From Saprospiraceae bacterium (GTDB lineage Bacteria > Bacteroidota > Bacteroidia > Chitinophagales > Saprospiraceae): a stretch of 64,000 nucleotides of DNA. The position numbers were made by a program, and so were the translations under genes. The stretch is taken from NCBI GenBank assembly GCA_013214355.1, contig JABSSL010000013.1, positions 22,555-86,554 of the forward strand, in the 5' to 3' direction. Positions 54,981 to 63,540 of this stretch are shown here, piece after piece; positions within the stretch are counted from its first letter, which is position 1; each line of letters opens with the position of its first letter. The notes under the pieces were generated by a model. It had not been told where the DNA came from, searched no databases, and saw only the letters and a program-made list of their open reading frames with translations.

Positions 54981-55358
54981 TTATTTCCCAGGTATCACCG
55001 AGATCATTTCAATCTCTACAAGGGCTTTCGGGTGGAGCCCTGCTACCTGTACAATAGTCAGGACGGGTTTAATATCTCTAAAAAACTCACCATTCACTCG
55101 GCCAACTGCATCTTGATCCTGCATATCCAAAAGATAGATAGTTGATCTGACCACATGTGATAGATCTGATCCCGCTTTTTGTAAAGCTTCTGCTATGATT
55201 TGAAAAATAGCGCGGGTCTGCCCCGCCGTATCAAGATCTAAGTCTTTGTCACGCGCCGTTGTGCCTGAAATATAAACTGTGTTTCCTGCCTTTACTGCAC
55301 GGCAATATCCATACATATCTTCCAAGGCGTAGCCTGAGGTAATTCTAGTGTGTGCCAT
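54981..55358 (-). CDS. RidA/YjgF family protein
   Basis: A 125-residue cytoplasmic trimeric protein. It has GYCRAVKAGNTVYISGTTA, AGQTRAIFQIIAEALQKAG, VVRSTIYLLDMQD and KPVLTIVQVAGLHPKALVEI with EMISV at the end; the Arg of the deaminase site (the R in the usual NR/VRxT region) appears as VVRSTIY. RidA members hydrolyse reactive enamines/imines; this one is closer to the broader YjgF/Rid subgroups than to archetypal RidA, whose C-terminal motif differs. Single gene. Confidence 0.85.
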   Translation of the reverse strand: MAHTRITSGYALEDMYGYCRAVKAGNTVYISGTTARDKDLDLDTAGQTRAIFQIIAEALQKAGSDLSHVVRSTIYLLDMQDQDAVGRVNGEFFRDIKPVLTIVQVAGLHPKALVEIEMISVIPGK

Positions 55359-55412
55359 TGTTTTTCTGTATTTCCGCTTTTGGTGAAATGGAAGCTTACT
55401 GTAGATGGATAA

Positions 55413-56513
55413 TCATATGGAAAAGGGTCTAATTAGTTGTTGGACATTGCTGTTCTTTTCACCCATTTTTTGATCTAATAGATTGTTTAGATTGTTGCCA
55501 ACAATATCCTCTAGACGACTATCCACCATGATTCGATACATTCCTTTCTTCCAGTTCTTTTCAGGAATAAATTGTACAACTTTTTCTTCGTTTGATGTTT
55601 CCCAATGTCCAGCTACGAGCATCTCGTTTTCATCCTCAATTCGAATCATAGAATGAACTAGGGCGTGGTCTATTATTCTATCAAACTGAATGCTTAACGT
55701 ATCATCACTATTTGCCACTGGTTCCTGGATTTCTAATTCATTAACTTTTATATGTTGGCGATACGCTTTAACGACTACAAATTCTTTTGTTGTTTCAACT
55801 GATAAATCTTGCCCATGCACATCTTGCCAAGAACCTGAAATAGTCAATTGGTATTTATTACCTTCCAGCAAAGCTGGCCCAAGTTCCAAATTTGTAGAAA
55901 CGCCTCTTTTGATCCGTCCTGGATCAAATAATATCGTTAGTCGTTTGCCATCAGCACTCCATAACTCTTGTTTAAATTCCATAAAAGCATGCTTATCTAT
56001 ATTCCCTTCAGCATCTACTAATTGTATATGTTTCAACGCTTGCCCTTTTTTCATTGGCGTATTAAAATAGAAGTAGAACCGCAATAAGTTTTCCGGGAGT
56101 TCATTGGCTGATGGATATATACTTATTACTTGTGCCTTATCAACAGCTTCCTTATTTCCGACTTGAAACGGTTCATAAGAATAGTTACTGTCGACATCAG
56201 ATTTTTTTGTTCTAACAAGATAAGTCATTCCCTTTTCAAAAGGGAAATAGGGAGAAAAGACTAAATAATCATCCTCGATTGTATATCGACCTTGAACAGC
56301 GTTTGAACTATATTCTTCTCCTTCATTTTCTACAAAAACGGATAGGTATTCATAACCGAATTTCTCTGTATTCAGATGGCCAATAGCAGAAATATTAAGC
56401 TGAACGCTTCCATTTATTTCACTTGGCAAAATAAGCGTAGGAGTAGTTTGTGAAAACATTTCCAAACGAGAAATCATCATGAAAAAAACGATTAAATTTA
56501 AGTGAACTTTCAA
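55413..56513 (-). CDS. Secreted protein with Ig-like domains
   Basis: A 366-residue exported protein. Residues 1-22 form a signal peptide (VFFMMISRLEMFSQ). The mature part appears to hold two bacterial Ig-like (SbsA-type, PF13205-like) domains: LRFYFYFNTPMKKGQALKHI with LTILFDPGRIKRGV, and LSIQFDRIIDHALVHSMIRI with KVVQFIPEKNWKKGMYRIMV. Such domains are structural, in surface or envelope proteins. No sorting signal is visible. The base composition looks more AT-rich than in genes to the left. Function unknown. Confidence 0.6.
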   Translation of the reverse strand: MKVHLNLIVFFMMISRLEMFSQTTPTLILPSEINGSVQLNISAIGHLNTEKFGYEYLSVFVENEGEEYSSNAVQGRYTIEDDYLVFSPYFPFEKGMTYLVRTKKSDVDSNYSYEPFQVGNKEAVDKAQVISIYPSANELPENLLRFYFYFNTPMKKGQALKHIQLVDAEGNIDKHAFMEFKQELWSADGKRLTILFDPGRIKRGVSTNLELGPALLEGNKYQLTISGSWQDVHGQDLSVETTKEFVVVKAYRQHIKVNELEIQEPVANSDDTLSIQFDRIIDHALVHSMIRIEDENEMLVAGHWETSNEEKVVQFIPEKNWKKGMYRIMVDSRLEDIVGNNLNNLLDQKMGEKNSNVQQLIRPFSI

Positions 56514-56696
56514 TACAAATTAGTTTTTCACGATAAGTATAATGCAAAATAGGCGATTGCGGGCTTCAAACTTATTAGAACGCTAAAATTCAAAGTGGGC
56601 TACACCCTTACCTCTTTCTGCTATCAGCCTATTTTGCATATACCTGATTATTTTGGTTTTTTTAATCTATAAAGTACTTTTTACTTTGCCTCTAAA

Positions 56697-57848
56697 CTAT
56701 GCCCATTCGGTTGGTATATCTTTTTCACCAATAATATTATGCATCTTGAATGGAAACGCGGTGAAAACAGTTTCTAAATCTAAACTCCCCATCTCGGCAT
56801 CTCTGTTTAAAGAGACAAATTGCTTTTCATTCAATAAGTCAATCCGTAGCGAAGCACCTGAAAACATAATTGATTTGCCTATAGGACCAAAAGGCATCAA
56901 GGGGTTTAAATCTAATTTTGGTCCTCTTTTAAAATCCTTTTTCGTAACGACTTTGGCATTGTGAAGTCCACTTACCGGAATGACCAAGGGGCTTCTACTA
57001 TTGTTGGTGACGAATAGCATTTCTTCGCCGTTTAACCGAAAAGGAACCATGTCAATGGGTTGCCCATTCCCCATGTCACCGATTGTTCTGGCTTTCACCT
57101 TTGCATTACCCTGTAATTCATCTAAAGGAATTAATACCATTGGACTACAAGTATAAGCCGCTATCATTTGGTCAATGCCATCAATATTTTTCACCAGCAT
57201 AGATCGAATGGGCGCACGGCTTTCGTAGTTATCGTGCACAATATGATACATCTCAATATTGCTGATACTTTCTTTTCCATTAAAAGGATAAGGCATTCTA
57301 CGCAGCACAGAACAGAATTCTTCATTACTGATGCCCGAAACAAACAACTCGCCTTTGTGATATTCCATTGCTACTATAGAAAGTGTCCGTAATGAACGTT
57401 TCGACTTGGCAATTTCCTTTTCTGTAGGAGCGGAACCCGTGCCACGTAAAGCCACTCGTCTATCATGATCTGGCAAGTTGTGCAACGCCTGAGTAGTGAT
57501 TTCAAGCGTAGATAAATCTATATTATGCAGCTGACCTTCTGCATCTACTTTCACCAAAGCAGGTAGGGCCTCTGCATCATGCCCACGGGTGACAGACAGA
57601 TAAACCTCACCACTTTTAGGATGTACAGCTAAATCATTTAGCTGTATATTACCTTGAGTAGTTCCTAAAACAGCGGCTATCTGAGTATCTATGTTGTAGA
57701 CATTAATCTCAAACTTGTCTGCGAGTTTACTTTCAGTCGTAAGGTCGATGGCGTGTATAGTTCCTGAAATATTATCGCCAACAAACAGTACGCCTTCATC
57801 GCTAAACATCAATACGCCAAGTGACCTTATTTGATTTGTGATTGTCAT
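56697..57848 (-). CDS. Propeller-like hypothetical protein without signal peptide (paralogue B)
   Basis: A 383-residue protein closely related along its whole length to the gene just upstream (shared: LAVHPKSGEVYLSVTRGHD versus LAVHPVSGEVYLSVTRGHG; GKESISNIEM; AAYTCSPMVLIPL; GDMGNGQP). Repeated segments such as LFVGDNISGTIHAIDL and EVYLSVTRGH look like beta-propeller blades. Unlike its partner it starts MTITNQIRSLGVLMFSDEG with no signal peptide, so it would stay in the cytoplasm. Its ATG shares one base with the stop of the upstream gene (TAATG), so it is translationally coupled. I do not recognise a catalytic motif. Confidence 0.65.
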   Translation of the reverse strand: MTITNQIRSLGVLMFSDEGVLFVGDNISGTIHAIDLTTESKLADKFEINVYNIDTQIAAVLGTTQGNIQLNDLAVHPKSGEVYLSVTRGHDAEALPALVKVDAEGQLHNIDLSTLEITTQALHNLPDHDRRVALRGTGSAPTEKEIAKSKRSLRTLSIVAMEYHKGELFVSGISNEEFCSVLRRMPYPFNGKESISNIEMYHIVHDNYESRAPIRSMLVKNIDGIDQMIAAYTCSPMVLIPLDELQGNAKVKARTIGDMGNGQPIDMVPFRLNGEEMLFVTNNSRSPLVIPVSGLHNAKVVTKKDFKRGPKLDLNPLMPFGPIGKSIMFSGASLRIDLLNEKQFVSLNRDAEMGSLDLETVFTAFPFKMHNIIGEKDIPTEWA

Positions 57849-59080
57849 TATTTACCTTTTTGCATGGTTGGTTTATAGCTTGGAAAATCAAATTCAGCAG
57901 CATCAATATTGTGCAATTTAAAAGGAGCCATGGCCATCAATGTTTCCAAGTCCAGACTTCCAGTTGGTGCATCTCTGGTCAAGGAGACAAACTGATTTTC
58001 GTTCAGTAAATCAATTTGAAGAGAAGATCCTACAAACATGACGTCTTTCCCCATTGGACCATAAGGCATCACAGGATGTATATCCAGTTTACCGCCTCTT
58101 TCAAAGTCTTTATCATTTACAACTTTAGCGTTGTTCAATCCTTGTAATGGTATAACTTTTGGCGATCTACCTTTATTTGTAACAAATAGCATTTCTTGCC
58201 CCATCAGATTAAAGGCAACCATATCGAGCGGTTGTCCATTGCCCATATCACCAAGCGTTCTGGCTTTCACCTTCGCTCCGTCTTTCAATTCGGTTAAGGG
58301 AATCAATACCAATGGACTACAAGTATAGGCTGCAACGATTTGATCTATACCATCGATATTTTTGATTTGCATGGAGCGAATTGGTGCACGGCTTTCATAT
58401 TGGTCATGCACAATGTGAAACATTTCAATGTTGCTGATGCTCTCTTTTCCCGTAAAAGGAAAAGACATTCTGCGCAGTACTGAACTGAACTCTTCATTGC
58501 TCACACCCGAAACAAATAATTCTCCTTTGTAATATTCCATATCCATGATGGTGTAAAGTCGCTGAGATCGTTGTGCTTTAGCAATGTCTTTTGCAGTAGG
58601 AGGAGACATCATAGCGCCTCTAGGTCTAAATTGCGAACTGATATCAGGCACCTTGCTAAGCATTTGGGAGGTAATTTTCGCACTGCTCAGATCTACAGTA
58701 TTCAATGCATTTTCAGCATTAATTTTTATCAAAGCAGGCATTGCTTCCACTCCATGCCCTCGAGTAACTGAAAGGTATACTTCACCACTTACAGGGTGTA
58801 CCGCCAGATCATTGATTTGGATATTCTGTGGAGCCGTACCTAGTATAGAAGCAATTTGTGCATCGATATGATTTACATTGATTTCAAACTTTTCTTTAGT
58901 ACGACTTTCGGAGGTTAAATCAATGGCATGAATTGCTCCTGCAAGATTATCTCCTACAAACAATACGCCTTCCTTACTAAATTCTAATGCTCCTATGGCT
59001 TGAATTGATACTTGTGCATCGACTGATAAAACAGTAGAACCTAATATAAGGGCAAATAGGAGTACTTCTAGTTTTTTCAT
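57848..59080 (-). CDS. Secreted propeller-like hypothetical protein (paralogue A)
   Basis: A 410-residue protein with a good signal peptide (MKKLEVLLFALILGSTVLSV ending VDAQ). The mature part runs IQAIGALEFSKEGVLFVGDN then blade-like repeats, including EVYLSVTRGHGVEAMPALIK, FVTNKGRSPKVIPLQGL and the C-terminal GSLDLETLMAMAPFKLHNID. It is the ancestor-like or partner copy of the coupled paralogue. There is no CxxCH or obvious enzyme motif; a binding or sensor role is possible. The next gene upstream, across 566 bases, is a divergent HxlR regulator, which may control the pair. Confidence 0.7.
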   Translation of the reverse strand: MKKLEVLLFALILGSTVLSVDAQVSIQAIGALEFSKEGVLFVGDNLAGAIHAIDLTSESRTKEKFEINVNHIDAQIASILGTAPQNIQINDLAVHPVSGEVYLSVTRGHGVEAMPALIKINAENALNTVDLSSAKITSQMLSKVPDISSQFRPRGAMMSPPTAKDIAKAQRSQRLYTIMDMEYYKGELFVSGVSNEEFSSVLRRMSFPFTGKESISNIEMFHIVHDQYESRAPIRSMQIKNIDGIDQIVAAYTCSPLVLIPLTELKDGAKVKARTLGDMGNGQPLDMVAFNLMGQEMLFVTNKGRSPKVIPLQGLNNAKVVNDKDFERGGKLDIHPVMPYGPMGKDVMFVGSSLQIDLLNENQFVSLTRDAPTGSLDLETLMAMAPFKLHNIDAAEFDFPSYKPTMQKGK

Positions 59081-59197
59081 GATCCTAAGTTTTAATTAGT
59101 AGGTGTTCTGAGTAATATTTTAATCTAGCTTTTGCAGAAAAGCTGGTGGCATTTTAATACCGATAAAGGGTTAAAAGTGCTATGTAACCGTCACGAC

Positions 59198-59320
59198 TTA
59201 ATACTCCTTTTTTGCAATTCGATTACTAGTCATCCATGCCCAAATCCCAAGGGCAACGATGACACCATGCATCCCAATGTTCGTGACGACAGGTCCCGCA
59301 TTGACGTATGAAATAAATAA
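59198..59320 (-). pseudogene. Possible remnant of a small membrane protein gene
   Basis: Within the 566-base gap 59081-59646 the minus strand reads LFISYVNAGPVVTNIGMHGV, then IVALGIWAWMTSNRIAKKEY and stop, bounded upstream by an in-frame stop at 59321-59323. The hydrophobic helix followed by a basic tail looks like the end of a membrane protein, but no start is available. The rest of the gap shows no gene. Confidence 0.35.
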
Positions 59321-59555
59321 TTAATAAAGGTTTATTGGCCTTTACAGAAAATGCTGAGCAACAGTACAATAAAATATTGGTTTGGATTTTGGGTCAACAA
59401 GACGAAAACAGATACTGCTATGATAGCCACGTTTGTTACACAAAGTTACTATCAAATGTTACTTTACGTAACCGAAACCCTGAATCTTTTGAAAAAGTGG
59501 TTACCGCTTGGTAACTATTGGTGAGAATGAAAGGTGAAATTGCGGATTAAATGTA

Positions 59556-59584
59556 CTTGTAGTTATTGATAAGTATTACTTTTG
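59556..59584 (+). promoter_or_regulatory. Probable Bacteroidota-type promoter for the HxlR gene
   Basis: TACTTTTG (59577-59584) matches the -7 consensus TAnnTTTG, with CTTG at 59556-59559 as a possible -33 element, spacer 17 (consensus about 19). Transcription would start some 55 bases before the gene. Confidence 0.4.
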
Positions 59585-59646
59585 GTACCTAGTCATTTGT
59601 TACAGAAAAGGACAGTGGTTACTTCTTAGTAGCAACAATAAAAAAT

Positions 59647-59967
59647 ATGAGAATCAAGGATTTGAATAAATGCCCCTTGACGGCGGCACTTCGGGTAGTA
59701 GGCGGTAAATGGAAGCCAATAATAATTTTGAACTTGAGTAAATCATCAAAACGATTTGGGCAATTGGATTATTCAATTCCGCAAGTGTCCAGAAAAGTCT
59801 TAGCATCTCACTTATCAGAGCTAGTAAGAGATAATCTTGTTACGAGACATTCCTATCCAGAAAGTCCACCAAGAGTAGAATACCAACTGACTGACAAGGC
59901 AAGAGAGCTGGTACCCATATTTGAAGCTATGGCAGGCTGGGGTACATACTTGATTGAACCTGAATAA
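59647..59967 (+). CDS. HxlR family transcriptional regulator
   Basis: A 106-residue winged-helix regulator. It has the family's opening CPLTAALRVVGGKWKPIIIL with the redox-sensing-type Cys at its usual place, RFGQLDYSIPQVSRKVLASH as recognition region and RVEYQLTDKARELVPIFEAM at the end. Some HxlR proteins sense aldehydes, quinones or electrophiles through that Cys. It is divergent from the propeller-like pair, its most likely targets. Confidence 0.88.
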   Translation: MRIKDLNKCPLTAALRVVGGKWKPIIILNLSKSSKRFGQLDYSIPQVSRKVLASHLSELVRDNLVTRHSYPESPPRVEYQLTDKARELVPIFEAMAGWGTYLIEPE

Positions 59968-60107
59968 CCGCCCACAGTTATGCGAAAATGCGCCAATTTG
60001 AGAAAAGCAAGAACCAAGCTTTTTCAAATGGTACGGTAATCAAGACTCCTACAAAAACAAGCTTCACAATTGAGTTGGTACCCATAAATTGTACTGCCCG
60101 CACCTGA

Positions 60108-61253
60108 CTAGCCCTTCCTGGCCGCCCATTTTTTTAGAATCTCCTTTTCTCTTTGCATGAAGGAACGCTCCCCAGCCAGTATGTTATCTCGTCGTTCTTG
60201 AGAAACTGCATCTGAGTACCACCAATCTTTCGTAGCTCTTACCGTTTCAGAAAGGGGTCTAAAGGTAAGGTCTGCAGCGATGGCTCTCTTATTTACACTC
60301 ATAGACATGCCTGCATACTCTGGTAGTTGAATTACCCAAGGCTGAATACCAATGATACTATTTTCTTTCAGAAAATCTAGATCATCAATTTGAACATAAT
60401 TGATCGGAGAGTTATAGCTGGCGTGAATGCCATGAACAAAGGCATTTGTGGTCATCTGGAAGCCAGGGCCGGAGCCGTTGTAGGTTCCTGCGGCTTTGTT
60501 TTCTAAGAGTCTAATCATCCACTGAGCCAGGTCTCGCACATCTATGTATTGCACCACCTCATCTCTTGTCCCAGGGATAATCATGTCGCCCCCCTTCTCT
60601 ATCCTGGCCAGCCAATAGGGGAATCGGTCCGTCGGATCTCCAGGACCTACAATTAAGGTAGGCCGGACGATAATCGATCTCTCCTTTCCAAAACTATCAA
60701 TGGTAGCTACCTCGGAGGTAGCCTTCATGACCCCATAGGCGTAGGTTTGCTTTTCCTGCTCGTTAGCATCTGCTGGGATTTCTGTTACTAGTGGTCGATC
60801 TTCAGAAAAGTCCTCTCCAGTAAACGGATAAAAGACACTGATGGAAGAAGTGTATAGGTAATATCCCACATTATCAACCAACAGCTTAGCCGTGTCTTTA
60901 GTCCACTTCGTACGGCGACCAGAGTTATCAATAACTACATCCCACTTCCTATTCTTGAGCGCTTCCAAGTTATCTTCTCGATCCCCGATGAGTTGTTCCA
61001 CCTTGGAAAATACTTCCGGGTGGATTTTGGGAATGGTCTTACCTCTGGTAAAAGTAGAAATCTCGTGTCCACGCTTCAAGGCATAAGCGATTTGGTGTGG
61101 CCCTAAAAAACTCGTCCCCCCTAGAATAAGAATCTTTAATTTCTCATCACTTTCTTTGACGTTCATGAGGCTTGCTGCCGGATTGGCCTTAGCAAGTGAG
61201 GCTAGCCCTAGAGCCAGGCTGGTTCCTAAAAATTTCCTTCTGCTTGTTTCCAT
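60108..61253 (-). CDS. Tat-exported NAD-dependent epimerase/dehydratase
   Basis: A 381-residue extended SDR. The N-terminus METSRRKFLGTSLALGLA is a twin-arginine signal, unusual for a nucleotide-cofactor enzyme but common in Bacteroidota; the folded protein would be exported with cofactor bound. The Rossmann loop is LILGGTSFLGPHQ; the catalytic pair is in YAYGVMK (Tyr and Lys); RPTLIVGPGDPTDRF is the later family motif. Similar to mRNA-binding/epimerase-like proteins of chloroplast CSP41 type by eye. Substrate unknown. Confidence 0.82.
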   Translation of the reverse strand: METSRRKFLGTSLALGLASLAKANPAASLMNVKESDEKLKILILGGTSFLGPHQIAYALKRGHEISTFTRGKTIPKIHPEVFSKVEQLIGDREDNLEALKNRKWDVVIDNSGRRTKWTKDTAKLLVDNVGYYLYTSSISVFYPFTGEDFSEDRPLVTEIPADANEQEKQTYAYGVMKATSEVATIDSFGKERSIIVRPTLIVGPGDPTDRFPYWLARIEKGGDMIIPGTRDEVVQYIDVRDLAQWMIRLLENKAAGTYNGSGPGFQMTTNAFVHGIHASYNSPINYVQIDDLDFLKENSIIGIQPWVIQLPEYAGMSMSVNKRAIAADLTFRPLSETVRATKDWWYSDAVSQERRDNILAGERSFMQREKEILKKWAARKG

Positions 61254-61346
61254 GTTAGAAAGGTAACAAAAAGGCAGGAAATAGTTAAATAGACCTACCT
61301 AAGCAGAACTGCTTCACCTAGAAGGAAGCCACCTTGGAGCCGAGAG

Positions 61347-62402
61347 CTAAATCATTCCCTCTGCAAATTCTATCTGTTGTGGATTTTCGAAGAAAGACAT
61401 CAAATAAGCAATCATTTTCCTTCTAGAACCAGGCCGCAGTTGCTTACAGTTGCGAATAACATTCACCAAACCCTCTTTTTTGGATATGAAATTATCGATC
61501 ACCGGTTGTAAGACCTGTGTCTCCTCCTTAAAGCCACGGTACAATCTACCATAGTGGTAATCTCCATCATTGTCATCTCTTGGCACCGCATAGGGTGCAT
61601 CGACAATCACCGCAAAGTCAAAGTCATAAGGTACCGGAATTACTTTGTTATCTTTCCTGAAATACTTTATGTTTTTGGAGTAGGTTAGCCCCCAATCCGT
61701 GTTTCCAATCATATACTGGAACAACGCAGTCGTCTGCAGATAGTAAGAATCAAACTCTTCCTTATTTAGGATTCGTTTTTCCTCAGATTTAGAGGAGTTA
61801 CTTCTGGCCCGCAATTGGGCCGTGTCCTCAATAATAAAGCCCAACTGTGATTTTGTCTCTCCGGTGTTGATATCCTTGAAGTTAATCTTTAACAACTGCG
61901 CTCTAAAGCTGATATCGCTCAATTCGTTATATAACTTATAGGCTAAGTATTCTCGAACTAAGGCCTCCTTGGCCACGATATCGTCCCCCATACAGTACGT
62001 CACCAGTTTAAAGTCATCAAAAGGGAGTAGACCTTGCTCTTCCAAATCTTCCTTGCGAAAATCAATTCTTAGTGGTGGCCTTTCATCACAATGTATTCTA
62101 CGGAAGGCACCTCTAAGGCTGATGTTTACCTTCCAATCTTGTTTGCTACCCTGCTGGTCTCGAAAACTTAAGGTTCCGGGATAACTGCTATCGTCACGTC
62201 TATTTTCATCTACCGCTCTAACATCATAGCTAAGATCCACTTTAACCACCTCAGCATAGTTTAGTACATCAAAAATGGTTTCTTCTTCGGTAGTTGCTGC
62301 ACCCAAAGCAGTACTACTTAGGGTGAAGTAGAAAAAGAAAAGGGCTATATTATTCCATTGCTTCTTTCGCGTAATCATTTCTCTTTTATTTTGGATAATC
62401 AT
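61347..62402 (-). CDS. Exported CotH-like (atypical kinase-like) protein
   Basis: A 351-residue exported protein; a signal peptide lies within NIALFFFYFTLSSTALGAAT, so the true start may be ATG 62375 (MITRKKQWNN). The C-terminal half has MIGNTDWGLTYSKNIKYF followed by VIPVPYDFDFAVIVDAPYA, the N...DFD arrangement seen in CotH-like atypical kinases, where these residues bind nucleotide and metal. Earlier, DFKLVTYCMGDDIVAKEALV and REYLAYKLYNEL fit the helical lobe. Whether it phosphorylates proteins outside the cytoplasm, as CotH does, is an inference. Single gene. Confidence 0.6.
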   Translation of the reverse strand: MIIQNKREMITRKKQWNNIALFFFYFTLSSTALGAATTEEETIFDVLNYAEVVKVDLSYDVRAVDENRRDDSSYPGTLSFRDQQGSKQDWKVNISLRGAFRRIHCDERPPLRIDFRKEDLEEQGLLPFDDFKLVTYCMGDDIVAKEALVREYLAYKLYNELSDISFRAQLLKINFKDINTGETKSQLGFIIEDTAQLRARSNSSKSEEKRILNKEEFDSYYLQTTALFQYMIGNTDWGLTYSKNIKYFRKDNKVIPVPYDFDFAVIVDAPYAVPRDDNDGDYHYGRLYRGFKEETQVLQPVIDNFISKKEGLVNVIRNCKQLRPGSRRKMIAYLMSFFENPQQIEFAEGMI

Positions 62403-62728
62403 TTACCTTTCTAACCCCAATTTCAGTACTTTGTTCGGTCAAAAAAGGGCATAAGAACTACTGTTAACTACTTACCTACCAGAACTTTACACTTATCCCA
62501 CTTCAGTTGACATGATATTCTATTGCACACGTTCGGATTGGAACGAATCCCCGTTCGTTAATACCCTTAAAAGAGCAAATTATCTTTGTTTTGAACGATA
62601 ACTGACAGTTGAAGACACTTTTGATGAAAAACCTCACCCAATGTCACATTCAGACGTCAATTTCTAATTTAAAAGGCTTAAGCTGAAGGAAATTGGCTAC
62701 ATGGATCGAGCTCATCCAAAAAGATCAT
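62403..62728. other. 326-base gap with one promoter-like motif
   Basis: TATCTTTG at 62581-62588 matches TAnnTTTG on the plus strand, but is followed only by a 20-residue frame (62624-62686, MKNLTQCHIQTSISNLKGLS). I see no gene here; the motif may be chance or serve a small RNA. Confidence 0.3.
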
Positions 62729-62974
62729 TCATGCTCCTAGATGTTCCCTATTCGCCAAGATGGCTTTGACATCGCGGTAAGCAGTTTTCCACTTTGGGGT
62801 CTGTTTGAAATAGATGGTTTCAACATCTTCCAAGTCAGGATTAAAATCCATATCGGATTTTTCAAAGGATTCCTCACATTTATGCAACCGCTTTAAGTAT
62901 CCAAGTAATTCCCTCGTTCCTTTCTTCTCCAACTCTTCGATGGATAGTACTCTCGGGTGTTTGTTTTTAGCCAT
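62729..62974 (-). CDS. Hypothetical protein, 81 residues
   Basis: The frame opens to 63055, but its upstream end runs into a tRNA gene, so I take ATG 62974 (MAKNKHPRVLSIEELEKKGT). The product is charged and helical, without signal or membrane segments: ELLGYLKRLHKCEESFEKSD and TPKWKTAYRDVKAILANRE. It is a plausible small cytoplasmic protein of unknown function, 43 bases downstream of the first tRNA-Gln on the same strand and perhaps co-transcribed with the array. Confidence 0.5.
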   Translation of the reverse strand: MAKNKHPRVLSIEELEKKGTRELLGYLKRLHKCEESFEKSDMDFNPDLEDVETIYFKQTPKWKTAYRDVKAILANREHLGA

Positions 62975-63016
62975 GATTCTGGATTGACAGTATGAAATAT
63001 TACCTAAATGAAAGTG

Positions 63017-63087
63017 TAGTCCCGGCCAGAATCGAACTGGCATCCACGGCTTCAAAGGCCATCACATTACCCTTATGCTACGGGACT
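63017..63087 (-). tRNA. tRNA-Gln (TTG)
   Basis: A 71-base cloverleaf: acceptor AGTCCCG/CGGGACT, D-stem GCAT/ATGT, anticodon stem ATGGC/GCCGT with loop CTTTGAA (anticodon TTG), T-arm GCCAG-TTCGATT-CTGGC. CCA is not encoded. It is the last (3'-most) tRNA of the array. Confidence 0.9.
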
Positions 63088-63101
63088 ATTTTGTCATGAA
63101 G

Positions 63102-63172
63102 TCGCCCTGGTCAGAATCGAACTGACACTTCCGGATTCAGAGTCCGGTGTACTGCCTTTATACGACAGGGCC
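63102..63172 (-). tRNA. tRNA-Gln (CTG)
   Basis: A 71-base cloverleaf: acceptor GGCCCTG/CAGGGCG with an apparent G1-G72 mismatch, D-stem GTAT/GTAC, anticodon stem CCGGA/TCCGG with loop CTCTGAA (anticodon CTG), T-arm GTCAG-TTCGATT-CTGAC. Fourteen bases separate it from the next tRNA-Gln. CCA is not encoded. Confidence 0.88.
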
Positions 63173-63207
63173 GCTTAAAGAGAGATACTAATTAACAAAT
63201 CACATAG

Positions 63208-63278
63208 ATGCCCTGATCAGAATCGAACTGATATAGCCGGAGTCAAAGTCCGGTGCACTACCATTGTGCTACAGGGCA
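63208..63278 (-). tRNA. tRNA-Gln (TTG), second copy
   Basis: Acceptor TGCCCTG/CAGGGCA, D-stem GCAC/GTGC, anticodon stem CCGGA/TCCGG with loop CTTTGAC (anticodon TTG), T-arm ATCAG-TTCGATT-CTGAT. The discriminator base reads T, which is unusual for glutamine tRNAs. It shares its anticodon stem with the CTG copy, so the array holds closely related duplicates. Confidence 0.88.
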
Positions 63279-63285
63279 AGATCAG

Positions 63286-63357
63286 AAGGCACAGAACGAA
63301 TCGAACGCTCATCTCCCGGTTCGTAGCCGAGTGTTTTTCCGATTAAACTATGCGCCT
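63286..63357 (-). tRNA. tRNA-Arg (ACG)
   Basis: Acceptor AGGCGCA/TGTGCCT (one G-T), D-stem GTTT/AAAC, anticodon stem CTCGG/CCGGG with loop CTACGAA (anticodon ACG, read as ICG after deamination), T-arm GAGCG-TTCGATT-CGTTC. Only seven bases separate it from the following tRNA-Gln. The discriminator reads T. Between 63358 and 63540 upstream I see no gene. Confidence 0.85.
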
Positions 63358-63540
63358 TTTTAATGGAGAGTGTTGAATCTTTAGTGAGTAATTTGTGGCT
63401 TCTTCACTCCCGTTTCTAATGTTGAATGAATAATTAGGGCTTTGTCTATACTTAATTTTGATGGTAAATGAATAATGTTGGTGGTGGAGGTCCAGGCCTC
63501 TTTCCAAGAAACCCTTTCCTCCTTTCCACACACTTAGTCA

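Noticed and set aside
62624..62686. A 20-codon ORF behind a TATCTTTG motif
   Set aside because: Too short and featureless; kept only as a note on the gap.
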